A DNA stretch of 24,635 nucleotides. Origin: Clostridium sp. UBA5530 (GTDB lineage: Bacteria > Bacillota > Clostridia > Clostridiales > Clostridiaceae). The notes below the pieces were generated by a model that was given only the letters and a program-made list of their open reading frames with translations, was not told the origin of the DNA and did not search any database. Positions 9,201 through 18,114 of the stretch are shown here, piece by piece. Position 1 is the first letter of the stretch; each line of letters starts with the position of its first letter. The stretch is from NCBI GenBank assembly GCA_002423705.1, contig DINW01000069.1, positions 72,163-96,797 of the forward strand. Direction: 5' to 3'. The translations under genes were made by a program, and so were the position numbers.

Positions 9201-9787
9201 AGGAACCTGGGTCTAGAATAGTTAATTTAACCAAAATGGATGGTACTGCTATCAAGGATACGGATAGCTTTATAGTAGCTGTTAACAATTATAGGGCAAG
9301 TTCTCAACTATTATCTTATGGAGAAATATTTAAAACTGGTGAGGACTTACCAATACTTCTAGAGAAAGATGTTCGCGGAGATATAGGTGGAGTAAGAGAA
9401 TTAATAAAGGACTATATTATCAACGTAAAAGCAGGAGTATTAACCCCTGAACTAGATAATAATTGGAAGGTCATAGGTAACAACTGGGATCCAGCTATGA
9501 GAGCCAAAGCCGTTGAATTATTAAATGCAGGTACCATAACAATTCCTGTTTCTCAAGATGGAAGAACTCCAAATGTACGAGCTGTTACCATAGAAGATAT
9601 AAAACCTTATATTAATAACACTACCACTGATAACAATAATACTAATACTGGAACTACAAACAGCTCTAAGCTTCCACAAACCGGTTCATTCTTTAGTACT
9701 GAAACATTGATATTGCTAGGTAGTCTCCTATTTATTATTGGTATATCTACTGTTAAAGCTAAGAAAAAGAAAGAAGATATAGCTTAG
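6254..9787 (+). CDS. Two-domain 5'-nucleotidase / 2',3'-cyclic phosphodiesterase, LPxTG wall-anchored
   Basis: This secreted 1177-residue protein has two tandem metallophosphoesterase/5'-nucleotidase units, as in YfkN-like proteins. The signal peptide has a KKHKK stretch, a hydrophobic core and cleavage near ANA (about 38-41). Unit 1 carries SITDFHG, GGGDLYQG, LGNHEFDWG and GGHSH; unit 2 (from about 550) carries TTSDTHG, DVGDTIQDN, MGNHEFNYG and AAAHEH. Each set supplies the residues for a two-metal site, and each is followed by its own nucleotide-binding domain. The tail is sortase-type: LPQTG (1140-1144), hydrophobic segment, KAKKKK. Expected role: release of nucleosides and phosphate from extracellular nucleotides; unit 2 looks closer to the CpdB type. 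Start is uncertain: GGGGAG (6260-6265) lies inside the ATG-6254 reading and is ideally placed for TTG at 6272, while ATG at 6266 is too close. The signal peptide survives either way. Confidence 0.92.
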   Translation: MKGEMQLFKFKKHKKFTAWVLTFAMIMSLVQSGFSIKANAATLDKVFDILSITDFHGTLLDTSKNQVGAVLSNRIKGVRASNPNTIVIGGGDLYQGSAVSNMLKGVPVQKVLSNMGLDLTTLGNHEFDWGLDTILNTTMKGATYPIICSNFYNTTTNKRVFDPYKVITKDGVRIAFIGGITNETPSIVTPAYIKDYKFTDVATEVNAVAKEIKDNKLADVTIAVLHVGDNKDNATGELFDVTNKLSNVNAVFGGHSHSKVFAKSANNIPIYIATSNGKGYVDAKMTVSSDLKTVTFKEPSASDYIALDNDKGYKTPNPIVDPEAKAIIDAAQAEVAPVANEVIGQNSKEKLTRDVHIVGSGKYGESYLGNWASDVIRNKISADVGMSNNGGLRVDIPTGPITVDTMWQFMPFDNTICKVPMTVSQLKAILEQAVQDGGKGIQVSGIKFSYDPSAPSGSRIYNIVREDGSPLFNNQTITVATPDFVATGGDGFTAFISAGGSNPACDTHIVVRDALIENIKANKEKDPSIITTMNGRLISNGTPNEVNLQVLTTSDTHGRFLPYDYAINAPDMSGSLAQIATAVKELRASNPNTLLLDVGDTIQDNSADLFLNDPIHPMVLAMNEMAYDTWTMGNHEFNYGVPILEKIMAHSKAAPLVGNVYRQDGSRLGDAYKIFNVNGVKVAIIGMVTPNISKWDGENLKNYKVTNPVEETKKVIADLKGKVDVMIAAEHMSESNEYGVSGSGAIDLANACPELTVIAAAHEHKAVAGAKYNNVLLVENKSGGSSLGQVNISLVKNSSGKYEVKSTSSTLKYITGKDASGKTVVNYSPDAELSAKLASFDGRAKEDAGKVIGKLVGGDLVPQDEIKGIPTSQIQDTAMIDLINKVQMYYTGAEVSAAAAFDSRANMKAGDIHKSDISLIYKYANTLYKLKMTGSQLKRYMEWSAQYYNTYKPGDLTISFNEKIRGYNYDMFSGVKYDVDISKEPGSRIVNLTKMDGTAIKDTDSFIVAVNNYRASSQLLSYGEIFKTGEDLPILLEKDVRGDIGGVRELIKDYIINVKAGVLTPELDNNWKVIGNNWDPAMRAKAVELLNAGTITIPVSQDGRTPNVRAVTIEDIKPYINNTTTDNNNTNTGTTNSSKLPQTGSFFSTETLILLGSLLFIIGISTVKAKKKKEDIA

Positions 9788-9824
9788 ACCTTTAAAAATA
9801 AGATGTATCATAATTGAGAATTAA

Positions 9825-9870
9825 AAATTACATCAGAAACTCATAAAGGAGTTTCTGGTGTAATTTATTT
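9825..9870 (+). terminator. Terminator of the nucleotidase gene
   Basis: An 18-bp stem pairs 9825-9842 with 9849-9866 (one G-T wobble) around the six-base loop ATAAAG, and ATTTTC follows. It lies 38 bases after the stop codon. Confidence 0.8.
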
Positions 9871-9921
9871 TCTAGTAATTTTTATAGAATTGCATCCCTA
9901 ATTTTAAATTCCAAATTAATA

Positions 9922-9959
9922 GGGTTGTATCAAAATAATTTATAATTTTGATACAACCC
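9922..9959 (-). terminator. Hairpin terminating the convergent phospholipase-like gene
   Basis: GGGTTGTATCAAAAT (9922-9936) pairs perfectly with 9945-9959 over 15 bp. It lies eight bases past the stop codon of the minus-strand gene at 9968. On that strand the following bases, TATTAATTTGG, are only partly T-rich. Together with 9825-9870 it insulates two convergent units. Confidence 0.65.
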
Positions 9960-9967
9960 CTTTGATT

Positions 9968-10561
9968 TTATACTACTACTGCCACATACTTATTAGCATA
10001 AGTGTTGTAAACTATACTTGCTAGTATTGAATTTATTACATTGTAGCAAGCAAAATAAGCATATTTAAGATCATTTTCATAGTCATTATTATCTTTATAC
10101 TGCTCTAATAAATCTCTTAAAAATTCATCCATCTCATCTATTCTAAAGTTATTAAAGCTTTGCTCTTCAAAACAGAAATCCTTGGCAAATTTACTAAGCT
10201 CTCGCTCATACATGATGTGTTGTTTAGTTACCCTTGGACTTTTAAACTCCCATCTTTCATAGTGAGGTCTGCAAAAGAAGTCACATATAAAATGGCATAT
10301 AACTCCAAGTTCTTGATTGAATCTTCTTACTCTATATAAATAATTTATGGTGTCTATATTTAGTGATGCTAAAAAATTGCATTTATTTATTATCATATTG
10401 AAGCTTTCAAATTCATAGTGCCTTTTAAACTTATAAACTGAGAAACAATCTGGTTTTATGTTTCCCCATAAAAAATACTTGCTTTTTATTAGAGGAAACT
10501 CGTCTATCTCTATATGGTCTAATAAAGTGTTTGCTATTAATTTATGCGTTTCAACTAACAA
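9968..10561 (-). CDS. Zinc-dependent phospholipase C-like protein (cytoplasmic form)
   Basis: The 197-residue protein fits the zinc-dependent phospholipase C / S1-P1 nuclease-like fold common in clostridia. Expected metal ligands are visible: His6 in ETHKLIA, the WGNIKPD stretch (32-38), His48, then His90, Asp94 and His100 in the HFICDFFCRPHYERW region, and His115. No signal peptide is present, unlike the secreted alpha-toxin class, so the substrate is unknown and probably intracellular. It starts at TTG, because a TAA stands two codons upstream and no ATG is available; AGGTG lies about 12 bases before it. The neighbour upstream is the YdcF-like gene in the same direction, 117 bases away. Family membership is fairly sure, function is not. 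Confidence 0.75.
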   Translation of the reverse strand: MLVETHKLIANTLLDHIEIDEFPLIKSKYFLWGNIKPDCFSVYKFKRHYEFESFNMIINKCNFLASLNIDTINYLYRVRRFNQELGVICHFICDFFCRPHYERWEFKSPRVTKQHIMYERELSKFAKDFCFEEQSFNNFRIDEMDEFLRDLLEQYKDNNDYENDLKYAYFACYNVINSILASIVYNTYANKYVAVVV

Positions 10562-10678
10562 TGTTTATTTTCACACCTGCCTTTTAATTGAATTAATGCT
10601 TCTGTAATAAAGTATACTCTTTTTTCTGAAAATTTTAAAGGCTTTTGTATATTTTTTGGCATTATTGCCATAACAATA

Positions 10679-11359
10679 TTAATCGTGGGTTACACTAGAA
10701 TCGCTGCTGTTTATAGGTATCTCATCACCTAAAAATGTAGGTTTGGATTTTAACACATTGACCTTAAAGAAATCTTTATATATAGCCAGACTCTCCCTTA
10801 TGCTATATTTTATTATAGCTACATAGTTATGCTTGTCTGCTTTCATACCATAGGCCTCTATTCCCATATTTCTTGCTAAATAGGTGGCCCTCTTAAGATG
10901 ATAATTTTGAGTAACAACCACTGCACTTTCAACCTTAAAGATGTCTCTTGCTCTATATATGCTTTCATAGGTGCTGAAACCCGCATGATCCATAAAAATT
11001 TTAGAATCCTCTACTCCATTTTCCATAAGGTACTTTCTCATAGCATTGACTTCATCATAATTTTTCTTTCCATGATCCCCTGTTACTATGACCTTAATAT
11101 CCTTATTGGGACTATTCTTAAGTATTTCCAGTGCTGTATCTAGCCTATCCTTTAACATGTCACAAGGTGTTCCGTCAGGATAAACATATGCTCCAAAAAC
11201 TATAATGCATTGAGTATCAGGTACTGTTTTACTATTGTCTATAGCATATTTATTAGCCTTAAATACAACCGTTAAATCTATTATGATAAACTGAATTAAA
11301 AATATAACTATTAATATAGAAATAATTTTAAACCACCTTTTGTTTTTTAAACTAGTCAT
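10679..11359 (-). CDS. YdcF/SanA-like DUF218 membrane protein
   Basis: This 226-residue protein has one N-terminal membrane segment (IISILIVIFLIQFIIIDLTV) followed by an extracytoplasmic DUF218 domain. Recognisable parts are CIIVFGAYVYPDGTPCDMLK, VIVTGDHG, VNAMRKYLMENGV, and AVVVTQNYHLKRATYLARNMG. SanA and YdcF relatives are linked to cell-envelope integrity, but no reaction is firmly assigned. I chose ATG at 11359 because AAGGAG (11366-11371) stands six bases before it and the membrane segment follows directly. A longer reading from GTG at 11425 would add 22 residues but has no ribosome binding site. It lies downstream of the ABC genes in the same direction with no clear terminator between, so it might be co-transcribed with the RiPP-like cassette. 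Confidence 0.8.
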   Translation of the reverse strand: MTSLKNKRWFKIISILIVIFLIQFIIIDLTVVFKANKYAIDNSKTVPDTQCIIVFGAYVYPDGTPCDMLKDRLDTALEILKNSPNKDIKVIVTGDHGKKNYDEVNAMRKYLMENGVEDSKIFMDHAGFSTYESIYRARDIFKVESAVVVTQNYHLKRATYLARNMGIEAYGMKADKHNYVAIIKYSIRESLAIYKDFFKVNVLKSKPTFLGDEIPINSSDSSVTHD

Positions 11360-11496
11360 ATATTTCTCCTTTGATTTCATCAGATAAAAGTTCATCTCAT
11401 CTACTATTTTACCATAGGTTTTCACTAGATAATTGGCTTCTCTTTGAAATTAATAAAATTGTAATGTTTAAAATTTTAGTGGCACCCAACTAGGTT

Positions 11497-13251
11497 TCAC
11501 TTAACCTCATCTACCTGATGTTCTAAAGATGACCTTCTGCTTTCCCACAATTCTCTATAATATAAATCTTTATTCATTAATTCCTCATGAGTTCCAAAAG
11601 AACTTATGGTTCCAGCCTTCATAAAATATATGCAATCAGCCTCTATGACTTCTTCTATTCTATGGGTAACTATGATAATGGTGTGATCCTTTTTGCGTTT
11701 TTCCAATACTTCAATTATATATTTTGCATATTCCTTATCTAAGGAAGCCGTAGCCTCATCTAAAATTATTATAGGAGCCTTCCCTCCAAGGGCACGTCCC
11801 ATAGAAATCTTTTGTTTTTGTCCTCCTGACATAGATGTGCCTAAGTCCCCTACATTTGCATCTAATCCACCTGCTGCATCTATAAAATCATTGGCCTGAA
11901 TTTCATTTATTATGTTGTACATATCTTCATAGGTCATATCCAAATCTGCCATGGCTAAGTTTTCGCCAAAAGTCCCATAGAATAATGTTGCTACTTGAGG
12001 TACATAGGAAAATTTATGTCGCCATGTTCTAAGAGAACACTCGGTATTTTTAACTCCCCACAATTCTACATCACCTTGGGATTGCTGTTGTAAACCCATA
12101 ATTATCTTAATCAATGTGGTTTTACCACATCCCGAATTACCTACTATAGCTATAAACTTTCCACATTGTATTTCTAAAGAAATATCTTTCAATATATTCT
12201 TTCCTTCTGAATAACCATAGGAAACATTAGTTAATTTAAGAGCTTCTCTATTAAAATCAAAGTGAACTTCTTTAAAATTCTCATCCAAATCTTCTTCACT
12301 GAGGTTTAATAAGGAAAATATCCTTTCTAAGCTTGAAATCCCCCCCTGTATATCACTGGCAAAGTTACTAATGCTCATAAAAAAATAAATTATTCCTGTG
12401 GATAGCCATGGTACTGCTAAAAGGGCAGATAGTTCAAGCTCACCCTTTGCAACAAAAAAACTCCCTATTACCAAAAGGCCAATTTGAGACACAAATTGAA
12501 TGGTTTTAGTATAGTTACTCCTTAAAACCTTTAATACCCCTAACTTATATCTACTTTTTTTTAGTTTTCCTACAGTGCCTTGAAAATTAATAAACACAGG
12601 CTTTTGTATACCTAAGGACTTAATTAGCACATTGCCCGATATTATATCAAGGAGTCGTTGAGTAACACTTTCTAAAGAATTCTGAATTTCCTTATTAGTT
12701 CTGTATTCTGGATTTACAAATATAAATTGAAACATAAAAGATACCATTCCAAATGCTATAGTTATAAAAGCCAGTCTTATATCAACCTGTGTGCTAATAT
12801 AAAAGAAACCTAAAAGTCCACTAAGAATCCATCTTGTATATCTTAATAATATCCACAATATTCCTGATATTCTCTCTACATCACTTGTGAATAGTGTGGT
12901 TACTTCCCCCTGAGATAAAATTCCGTCTTTCATATGTATTGTTTTATTATATAGTGTCTTTCTAATATTTCCTTCAATCAAAGCTGTGGTGCTAGAAAAT
13001 AAATACATTCCTAAAACAGATATAGCCTGGGTTATAATATAGGCTACCGCCAATTTAATGCAAATTATTTTTATGTTCTTATAGCATTGATCATTGATTA
13101 AAGATATTAAAGAGCTTTGAAAGATAGATATTTCTAAATTGAATATGACTGGAATTAGACCTGAAATTATAAGTCCTACAAATAACTCAATCTTCATTCC
13201 CTTCAAAAATATAAACATTTTATTTAACGTTTTAATCCTTATATTTTTCAT
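11497..13251 (-). CDS. ABC half-transporter, exporter type (second of a pair)
   Basis: The 584-residue protein combines six membrane helices (about 15-300) with a complete ATPase domain: Walker A GNSGCGKTT, signature MSGGQKQKISMG, Walker B IIILDEATASLD, and H-loop VTHRIEE. It lacks the N-terminal C39 peptidase of many bacteriocin exporters, so leader removal, if any, is done elsewhere. The start ATG follows AGGTGAGAG and lies 17 bases after the stop of the other ABC gene, so the two are translated as a pair and probably form a heterodimer. The position downstream of two radical SAM genes and a small peptide suggests export of the modified peptide or self-protection. That is inferred from context, since the sequence itself does not reveal substrate. 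Confidence 0.88.
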   Translation of the reverse strand: MKNIRIKTLNKMFIFLKGMKIELFVGLIISGLIPVIFNLEISIFQSSLISLINDQCYKNIKIICIKLAVAYIITQAISVLGMYLFSSTTALIEGNIRKTLYNKTIHMKDGILSQGEVTTLFTSDVERISGILWILLRYTRWILSGLLGFFYISTQVDIRLAFITIAFGMVSFMFQFIFVNPEYRTNKEIQNSLESVTQRLLDIISGNVLIKSLGIQKPVFINFQGTVGKLKKSRYKLGVLKVLRSNYTKTIQFVSQIGLLVIGSFFVAKGELELSALLAVPWLSTGIIYFFMSISNFASDIQGGISSLERIFSLLNLSEEDLDENFKEVHFDFNREALKLTNVSYGYSEGKNILKDISLEIQCGKFIAIVGNSGCGKTTLIKIIMGLQQQSQGDVELWGVKNTECSLRTWRHKFSYVPQVATLFYGTFGENLAMADLDMTYEDMYNIINEIQANDFIDAAGGLDANVGDLGTSMSGGQKQKISMGRALGGKAPIIILDEATASLDKEYAKYIIEVLEKRKKDHTIIIVTHRIEEVIEADCIYFMKAGTISSFGTHEELMNKDLYYRELWESRRSSLEHQVDEVK

Positions 13252-13268
13252 TCTCTCACCTACATAAA

Positions 13269-14921
13269 TTAATATGAAAATTCAGGTAATATTTCATTTG
13301 GTAGTCCCATATTCTTTATGTTACCCTCATCTACAATAATAATTTTGTCCATATTCCATAGTGATTCTATATTATGAGTGACAATTACTAAAGTTTTATT
13401 TCTCATATATGATTGTAAATTTTTTAATACTAATGCTTCTGTGCTATAATCCATAGCAGATGTAGCTTCATCAAGCAATAGCACATCAGGGTTCTTTAGT
13501 AATGCCATAGCTAATGCTATTCTTTGTCTTTGACCTCCCGATAAATTCAACCCCCTATCTTTTAATAGGGTATCCCATCCTTTGCCCATTTCATCTATAA
13601 ATCCCAAATCCAACATTTCCTTCAAAAAGTTAATTTTCTCTTGGTCTATGTTACAATCTACATATTTAAGATTCTCTCTAATAGATTGAGAAAATAAAAA
13701 TACATCCTGTGGTAGATAGATAGTATTTCTCCCATACTTTGTAATAATCCCACTATTTACTGTATCTACTCCAGCCATCACCTTCATTATAGTGCTCTTT
13801 CCACAGCCTGATTTTCCTATTATAGCAATATGTTGCCCTTGGTATATACTTAAACTTAAGTTGTTAATTATATAGTTTTCTTCATATTTAAACCATATTT
13901 TGTCTAACTTTATGTCAATGTTATCCTCGGAAGTGTCTATGGATAAATTATCTATTTGTTCTTCTATGGCTTCAAGTTTCTCTTTCCCATTATTCCAAAT
14001 AGGTAATGCTCGTTTTATAATTGCACAATTAATCCTTATTTCAACTATCCCATCTACCAATGTAGACAACTCTTCATCAAGGGGAATCAACACTAAAGAT
14101 AAGGTTATAAACTGAGCTATGGTTATGGACCCCCTAGATGCAATTAATGCTGCAAAGCCAATTGAAAATAAAACTGAAAAAAGACTTATTATTGACGAAA
14201 TGGATCTTAAATTTAACTGTTGTTTTAAGGATTTATTGTATCTATCACATAAAGTTTTAATTAAAAAGTCTAGTTTATTCATTAAGTAATTTTGTATTCC
14301 ATATACCTTTATAGAATCAATATTTACAAGGGAATTGTGTACAAAGGTTATACTTTGAGAATAAGCTCCTTGCCTTTCCTCTATTCCTGGCTCCATAATC
14401 TTGCTTGTGAATGTTTGTAATACTATTGCACTGATAGCTAAAGAAAAGTATATTATTCCTACATAGAAGTTTATTCTATTTATTAAAATCATAGAAATAA
14501 TTATGGAAACACTTGAATTTAATATGCTTATCATATCCTCACAATAGTTCTTGCAAAAGGCTTTTATTCCGCTATTTATTCTTTCAAAAGTATTTCCTAA
14601 AGAGTCTACAAGTTTTTCCTTAATATTTATATTGCATAAAATTTGAGATGAATACTCATATAAAGTCTTTTCTATCTCTGAATTTACCTTGGCACAGATA
14701 GTATTTGAAATTACACTTATTATTAATTGCAAGACAAATAGGAGAATCACATAGACTGATAGATCCTTAACTGATTCTAATTGTCTATCCTGTGCAAATT
14801 CTCCCATTTTCCCTATATCCACATTGATTGCGGCACTTAAAGAGTATATTATAATGCTTAAAATTCCTATTACACAATAAAAATATATAAGATGTTTTTT
14901 TATCTTTTTATAATTTGTCAT
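13269..14921 (-). CDS. ABC half-transporter, exporter type (first of a pair)
   Basis: The 550-residue protein has the exporter layout: six predicted membrane helices, then an ATPase domain with Walker A GKSGCGKST, signature LSGGQRQRIALAMA, Walker B VLLLDEATSAMD, and H-loop VTHNIES. Both ATP-site motif sets of the pair look intact, so neither partner appears catalytically degenerate. I start it at ATG 14921 because AGAGGTGG (14928-14935) stands six bases upstream; a TTG at 14957 would add 12 residues with no binding site. It follows the B12 radical SAM gene after about 85 bases in the same direction. No C39 peptidase domain is present. Substrate by context: the peptide product of this cassette. 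Confidence 0.88.
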   Translation of the reverse strand: MTNYKKIKKHLIYFYCVIGILSIIIYSLSAAINVDIGKMGEFAQDRQLESVKDLSVYVILLFVLQLIISVISNTICAKVNSEIEKTLYEYSSQILCNINIKEKLVDSLGNTFERINSGIKAFCKNYCEDMISILNSSVSIIISMILINRINFYVGIIYFSLAISAIVLQTFTSKIMEPGIEERQGAYSQSITFVHNSLVNIDSIKVYGIQNYLMNKLDFLIKTLCDRYNKSLKQQLNLRSISSIISLFSVLFSIGFAALIASRGSITIAQFITLSLVLIPLDEELSTLVDGIVEIRINCAIIKRALPIWNNGKEKLEAIEEQIDNLSIDTSEDNIDIKLDKIWFKYEENYIINNLSLSIYQGQHIAIIGKSGCGKSTIMKVMAGVDTVNSGIITKYGRNTIYLPQDVFLFSQSIRENLKYVDCNIDQEKINFLKEMLDLGFIDEMGKGWDTLLKDRGLNLSGGQRQRIALAMALLKNPDVLLLDEATSAMDYSTEALVLKNLQSYMRNKTLVIVTHNIESLWNMDKIIIVDEGNIKNMGLPNEILPEFSY

Positions 14922-15007
14922 GAAAATCCACCTCTTAATTTTAGGAAATTTAAGCAAATCTTATTTTACCTATTCCTAAACATAAACTAATAATATATGG
15001 TACATCT

Positions 15008-16558
15008 TTATAATACCATTTTTTCCTTAATTTGTGGATTCTTAATTTTAATAAATTTATCTATCATATTTTGAAGTATCTCATAGTCTTCACATTCTCT
15101 CTCAGCATTCATTAAGCTTTGTTTGAATAACTGTAAGCATAAAAACCTAATTCCATTATCAAACTCAGAGGAGTTTTCATAGTACTCAGCAATATTAGAT
15201 ATACTTTCTATCCAATAATTTTGATTTTTTATAAAGCAATTCATCTTTGAATCTATTGCATCATATCCCCATATAGGACGATATTTATTTAAAATTTCTT
15301 GTTCTTCTTCCGTCGCCTGTCTCATTACATAATCCTTTTGCAGATTCTCTTTAAGTAGAGAATTGGCTATAGGGGTTCCATTAAGAACTCCTAAGGGGTT
15401 ATTAAAAATAGAGAAAAACTTTTCGGAAAATTCTACACTTCTTGTTCTTACTAAAAAGTTATAATTGTCCCATAACTCCTCTAAAGTTGAATACATATCA
15501 TATAATATAAAATTCACATTATAGCTTAGTCCTAATGATTGTACTACATTAATGGCTTTTTCACTTTGTGAAACAGTAATGCCCTTTTTCCACGTATTTA
15601 GCATTCGCTGATTTCCTGATTCTACTCCTAAATTCACATGGTGCAATCCAGCCTCCATTAGAGGAATTAATAAATCTGGTGTCATATCTGAAACTCTAGC
15701 TTCCATAGCAAATTTAATTTGAAGCCTCTTTTCCTTTAAAGCATTGCAAAATTCTAGGGCTCTTTTTCTTCCTTCAAGAGAACCTCCTATGAAATTATCA
15801 TCACTAAAGGAGAATCTATGAACATTATATTTATTTATGATATATTCTATTTCATTGACTAGATCATTTACACTTCTAACTCTTCTTTGCTTTTGATAAA
15901 ATACACTCATATCACAATATGTACAATTATATGTACATCCTCTGCTTGTTGATATATTAAAGGTCCTAAAATCTATAGTTTTCAATTGTTCATTTTCAAC
16001 AGGGTATCCCTCATCTCCAGGCCTAGTTGGAAATGGTAACTTATCGATATCAATCAAACAAGGTTTTGCATAATCTTCTATTATACTTTCACCTTTTTTA
16101 TAATAAAAACCATTAACATTGTAATTGAAGTTTTCATTCTCAATGGTATCCACTAATTGAAAAAATGATTTTTCCCCGTCTCCTATTGCTAATGAATCTA
16201 TATCTAAATACTTTAATAAGGTTTCCCTAGATGTAACTGCTCCATGGCCTCCTAAAGATATATGTCCCTTATATCCCATATTTCTAAGATTTTCTACTAA
16301 CATAACAGTACCAGGAATAGAAGAATAATAATTACAGGAAATTCCTACAACTTTAGGGTTTTCTTCAATAATTATTTGGGCAGTTTCCTCTGAATCCAAA
16401 TCGTTAAGATAAGAGTTCAGAATTATGCCTTGATATTTTTGTTTTGCAAAAGCATGAATATATCCTAAGCCTAAACAAACATCGTTTAACCTTTTTATAT
16501 AGTTTTTCATTTTAGGTGGGTTCACTAAAATATAGGTATATTTTTCCATAACAATCAC
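15008..16558 (-). CDS. B12-binding-domain radical SAM enzyme, RiPP cassette
   Basis: The protein has 516 residues. Residues 1-140 resemble a cobalamin-binding Rossmann domain (VVGISCNYYSS, GHISLGGHG, AIGDGEKSFFQL) without the DxHxxG motif, which is normal for this class. The radical SAM core has the 4Fe-4S motif CTYNCTYC (Cys208, 212, 215) and the downstream FSFSDDNFIGG, plus a VNLGVESGN strand. Such enzymes carry out methylations at unreactive carbons, epimerisation, ring changes or cyclisations, and some do not use B12. The target is inferred to be the small peptide encoded at 18115-18216. GTG 16558 is the first start; ATG 16549 is the better fit in residue context but AAGGAG (16575-16580) is far from both, so the start is uncertain. 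It sits between the SPASM enzyme and the ABC pair, all in one direction. Confidence 0.85.
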   Translation of the reverse strand: MIVMEKYTYILVNPPKMKNYIKRLNDVCLGLGYIHAFAKQKYQGIILNSYLNDLDSEETAQIIIEENPKVVGISCNYYSSIPGTVMLVENLRNMGYKGHISLGGHGAVTSRETLLKYLDIDSLAIGDGEKSFFQLVDTIENENFNYNVNGFYYKKGESIIEDYAKPCLIDIDKLPFPTRPGDEGYPVENEQLKTIDFRTFNISTSRGCTYNCTYCDMSVFYQKQRRVRSVNDLVNEIEYIINKYNVHRFSFSDDNFIGGSLEGRKRALEFCNALKEKRLQIKFAMEARVSDMTPDLLIPLMEAGLHHVNLGVESGNQRMLNTWKKGITVSQSEKAINVVQSLGLSYNVNFILYDMYSTLEELWDNYNFLVRTRSVEFSEKFFSIFNNPLGVLNGTPIANSLLKENLQKDYVMRQATEEEQEILNKYRPIWGYDAIDSKMNCFIKNQNYWIESISNIAEYYENSSEFDNGIRFLCLQLFKQSLMNAERECEDYEILQNMIDKFIKIKNPQIKEKMVL

Positions 16559-16646
16559 ATAGCAATACGCTATTCTCCTTTTAATTTACTTTACATATAT
16601 TGTGATTTCCAATTAAGCTATAACATTTTCTTTTTAATAGTTTTCT

Positions 16647-17972
16647 TCAACTCAAATTGTACTTCATTCTAAGATAGTTAAAGAACTTGTCCACAACTTT
16701 TTCCTGTATATCACAATATACCTTTCTGTTATTTCTCGAAATCATACATCCTCCACCACACAACAATGCAATGGTACAATCTTTGCACTCTTTTCTAAGT
16801 GGTGCTCTTAGTATATTATTATATGAAAATTCTTTTTCACCACTATTTTTATTTTCTTGTGGGTAATAGGTCCAAGTTATATATGAGTCATTTCCCATAA
16901 CCTCACAACAATTATATACATTGCCATTAGGAGCAATTACATATGTGTTTTCAGAATTTGCTTCGCATCTAGTGAAACTAGGTAACCTATTTCTTCCCTT
17001 TATCATTGTAGAGTCAATTATATACCCTAAGGTAGAAAAATTACCTTTATCTATTAAATTCAATTTATCTAATTCAATAGCTAATTCTGCCTCATCTAAC
17101 AAATTAGGATTACTAGGATTTAAATGATCTGTGATTTGTGCAAAATAGTAGTTAAAATTATTGAAAAATATCAGTTCACTACTATTGATATATGATATTA
17201 GTTCCTGCATTCCATTTATATTATTTTTATCAACATTAATTCTAAAGTCTACTGCTATTCCTAATTCTAATATTTTCAATGCATTTCTAAATATTATTTC
17301 ATAGGTTCCATGTCCATTTTTAAAATGCCTTCTTTTATCATGTTCTTCTTTACACCCGTCAAGAGTAATTTGGATTTTTTTTATTTCTTTTGAATACTCC
17401 TTGAGTAAAGTATAATAATTTTCAATGTTGGTTCCATTTGTAGTTATATTTAATGGTATGTTTTGTGTTCTAGCATATTGAAATATTTTTTCTACATAGG
17501 GATATGTAGACTCCATTAAAGGTTCTCCTCCAAATAATTCTATATAAGACTTATTATTATTGTTGTTTACCCTATTAGTTATAAAATCTAGCATTTTATT
17601 TAGCATATCTTCGTTCATGGTTATATTTCTATCACCTATAATATTTTCAAAACAATATTTACATCCTAAATTACACTGTAAAGTTGGACTTATTACAAAG
17701 GTATTAATGTTTAACTTGTCCCCCATAGACTCAACATAATTTTTAAATATATCTTCCTCCAACTTACTTTCTGTTTCGTCTATTATATATCCTGACTCCT
17801 TTAACTGTGAAAATTCTTCATCCTTTAATTGGCAGACTTTATCAATGTTCCTGTCTTTTAATATACCTGCAATTTTTTTATTAGCCAAATCTAAAGATCC
17901 TGTCAGTCCATTAAATATAAAATTGTCTTCTTTATCTGTTGTATGAACATAAACTCTTGAATTAATTCTCAT
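16647..17972 (-). CDS. Radical SAM/SPASM peptide maturase
   Basis: The 441-residue enzyme has an N-terminal region of about 90 residues that may include a peptide-recognition fold. The radical SAM core follows, with CNLGCKYC (Cys100, 104, 107) and FGGEPLM, then a C-terminal SPASM domain. The SPASM domain is recognisable from the Cys residues in FTRCEAN, NGNVYNCCE and CKDCTIALLCGGGC (CxxC-x5-C-x3-C) plus VYCD, which would bind auxiliary 4Fe-4S clusters. Members mature ribosomal peptides by making thioether, carbon-carbon or carbon-oxygen links. The gene starts 142 bases after the precursor-like ORF, with GGAAGGA before its ATG. The precursor is the most likely substrate. The exact chemistry cannot be read from the sequence. 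I do not assign it to a named RiPP class. Confidence 0.88.
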   Translation of the reverse strand: MRINSRVYVHTTDKEDNFIFNGLTGSLDLANKKIAGILKDRNIDKVCQLKDEEFSQLKESGYIIDETESKLEEDIFKNYVESMGDKLNINTFVISPTLQCNLGCKYCFENIIGDRNITMNEDMLNKMLDFITNRVNNNNNKSYIELFGGEPLMESTYPYVEKIFQYARTQNIPLNITTNGTNIENYYTLLKEYSKEIKKIQITLDGCKEEHDKRRHFKNGHGTYEIIFRNALKILELGIAVDFRINVDKNNINGMQELISYINSSELIFFNNFNYYFAQITDHLNPSNPNLLDEAELAIELDKLNLIDKGNFSTLGYIIDSTMIKGRNRLPSFTRCEANSENTYVIAPNGNVYNCCEVMGNDSYITWTYYPQENKNSGEKEFSYNNILRAPLRKECKDCTIALLCGGGCMISRNNRKVYCDIQEKVVDKFFNYLRMKYNLS

Positions 17973-18114
17973 TTATACATCCTTCCTAACCCTTTTAAAT
18001 AATTTTGTCTAAGTCCATATTAATTAATATATTTAGTTCAAGTAGTATTGGCAATATCAAAATTGTCTCATTTACTTACAGAAATGTTATTTTGTAATTA
18101 TGGAAAGCTATTTA

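Noticed and set aside
10562..10678. Promoter and terminator between the YdcF-like and phospholipase-like genes
   Set aside because: A TATACT box and a short TGGCA/TGCCA stem exist, but neither has the required partner box or T run.
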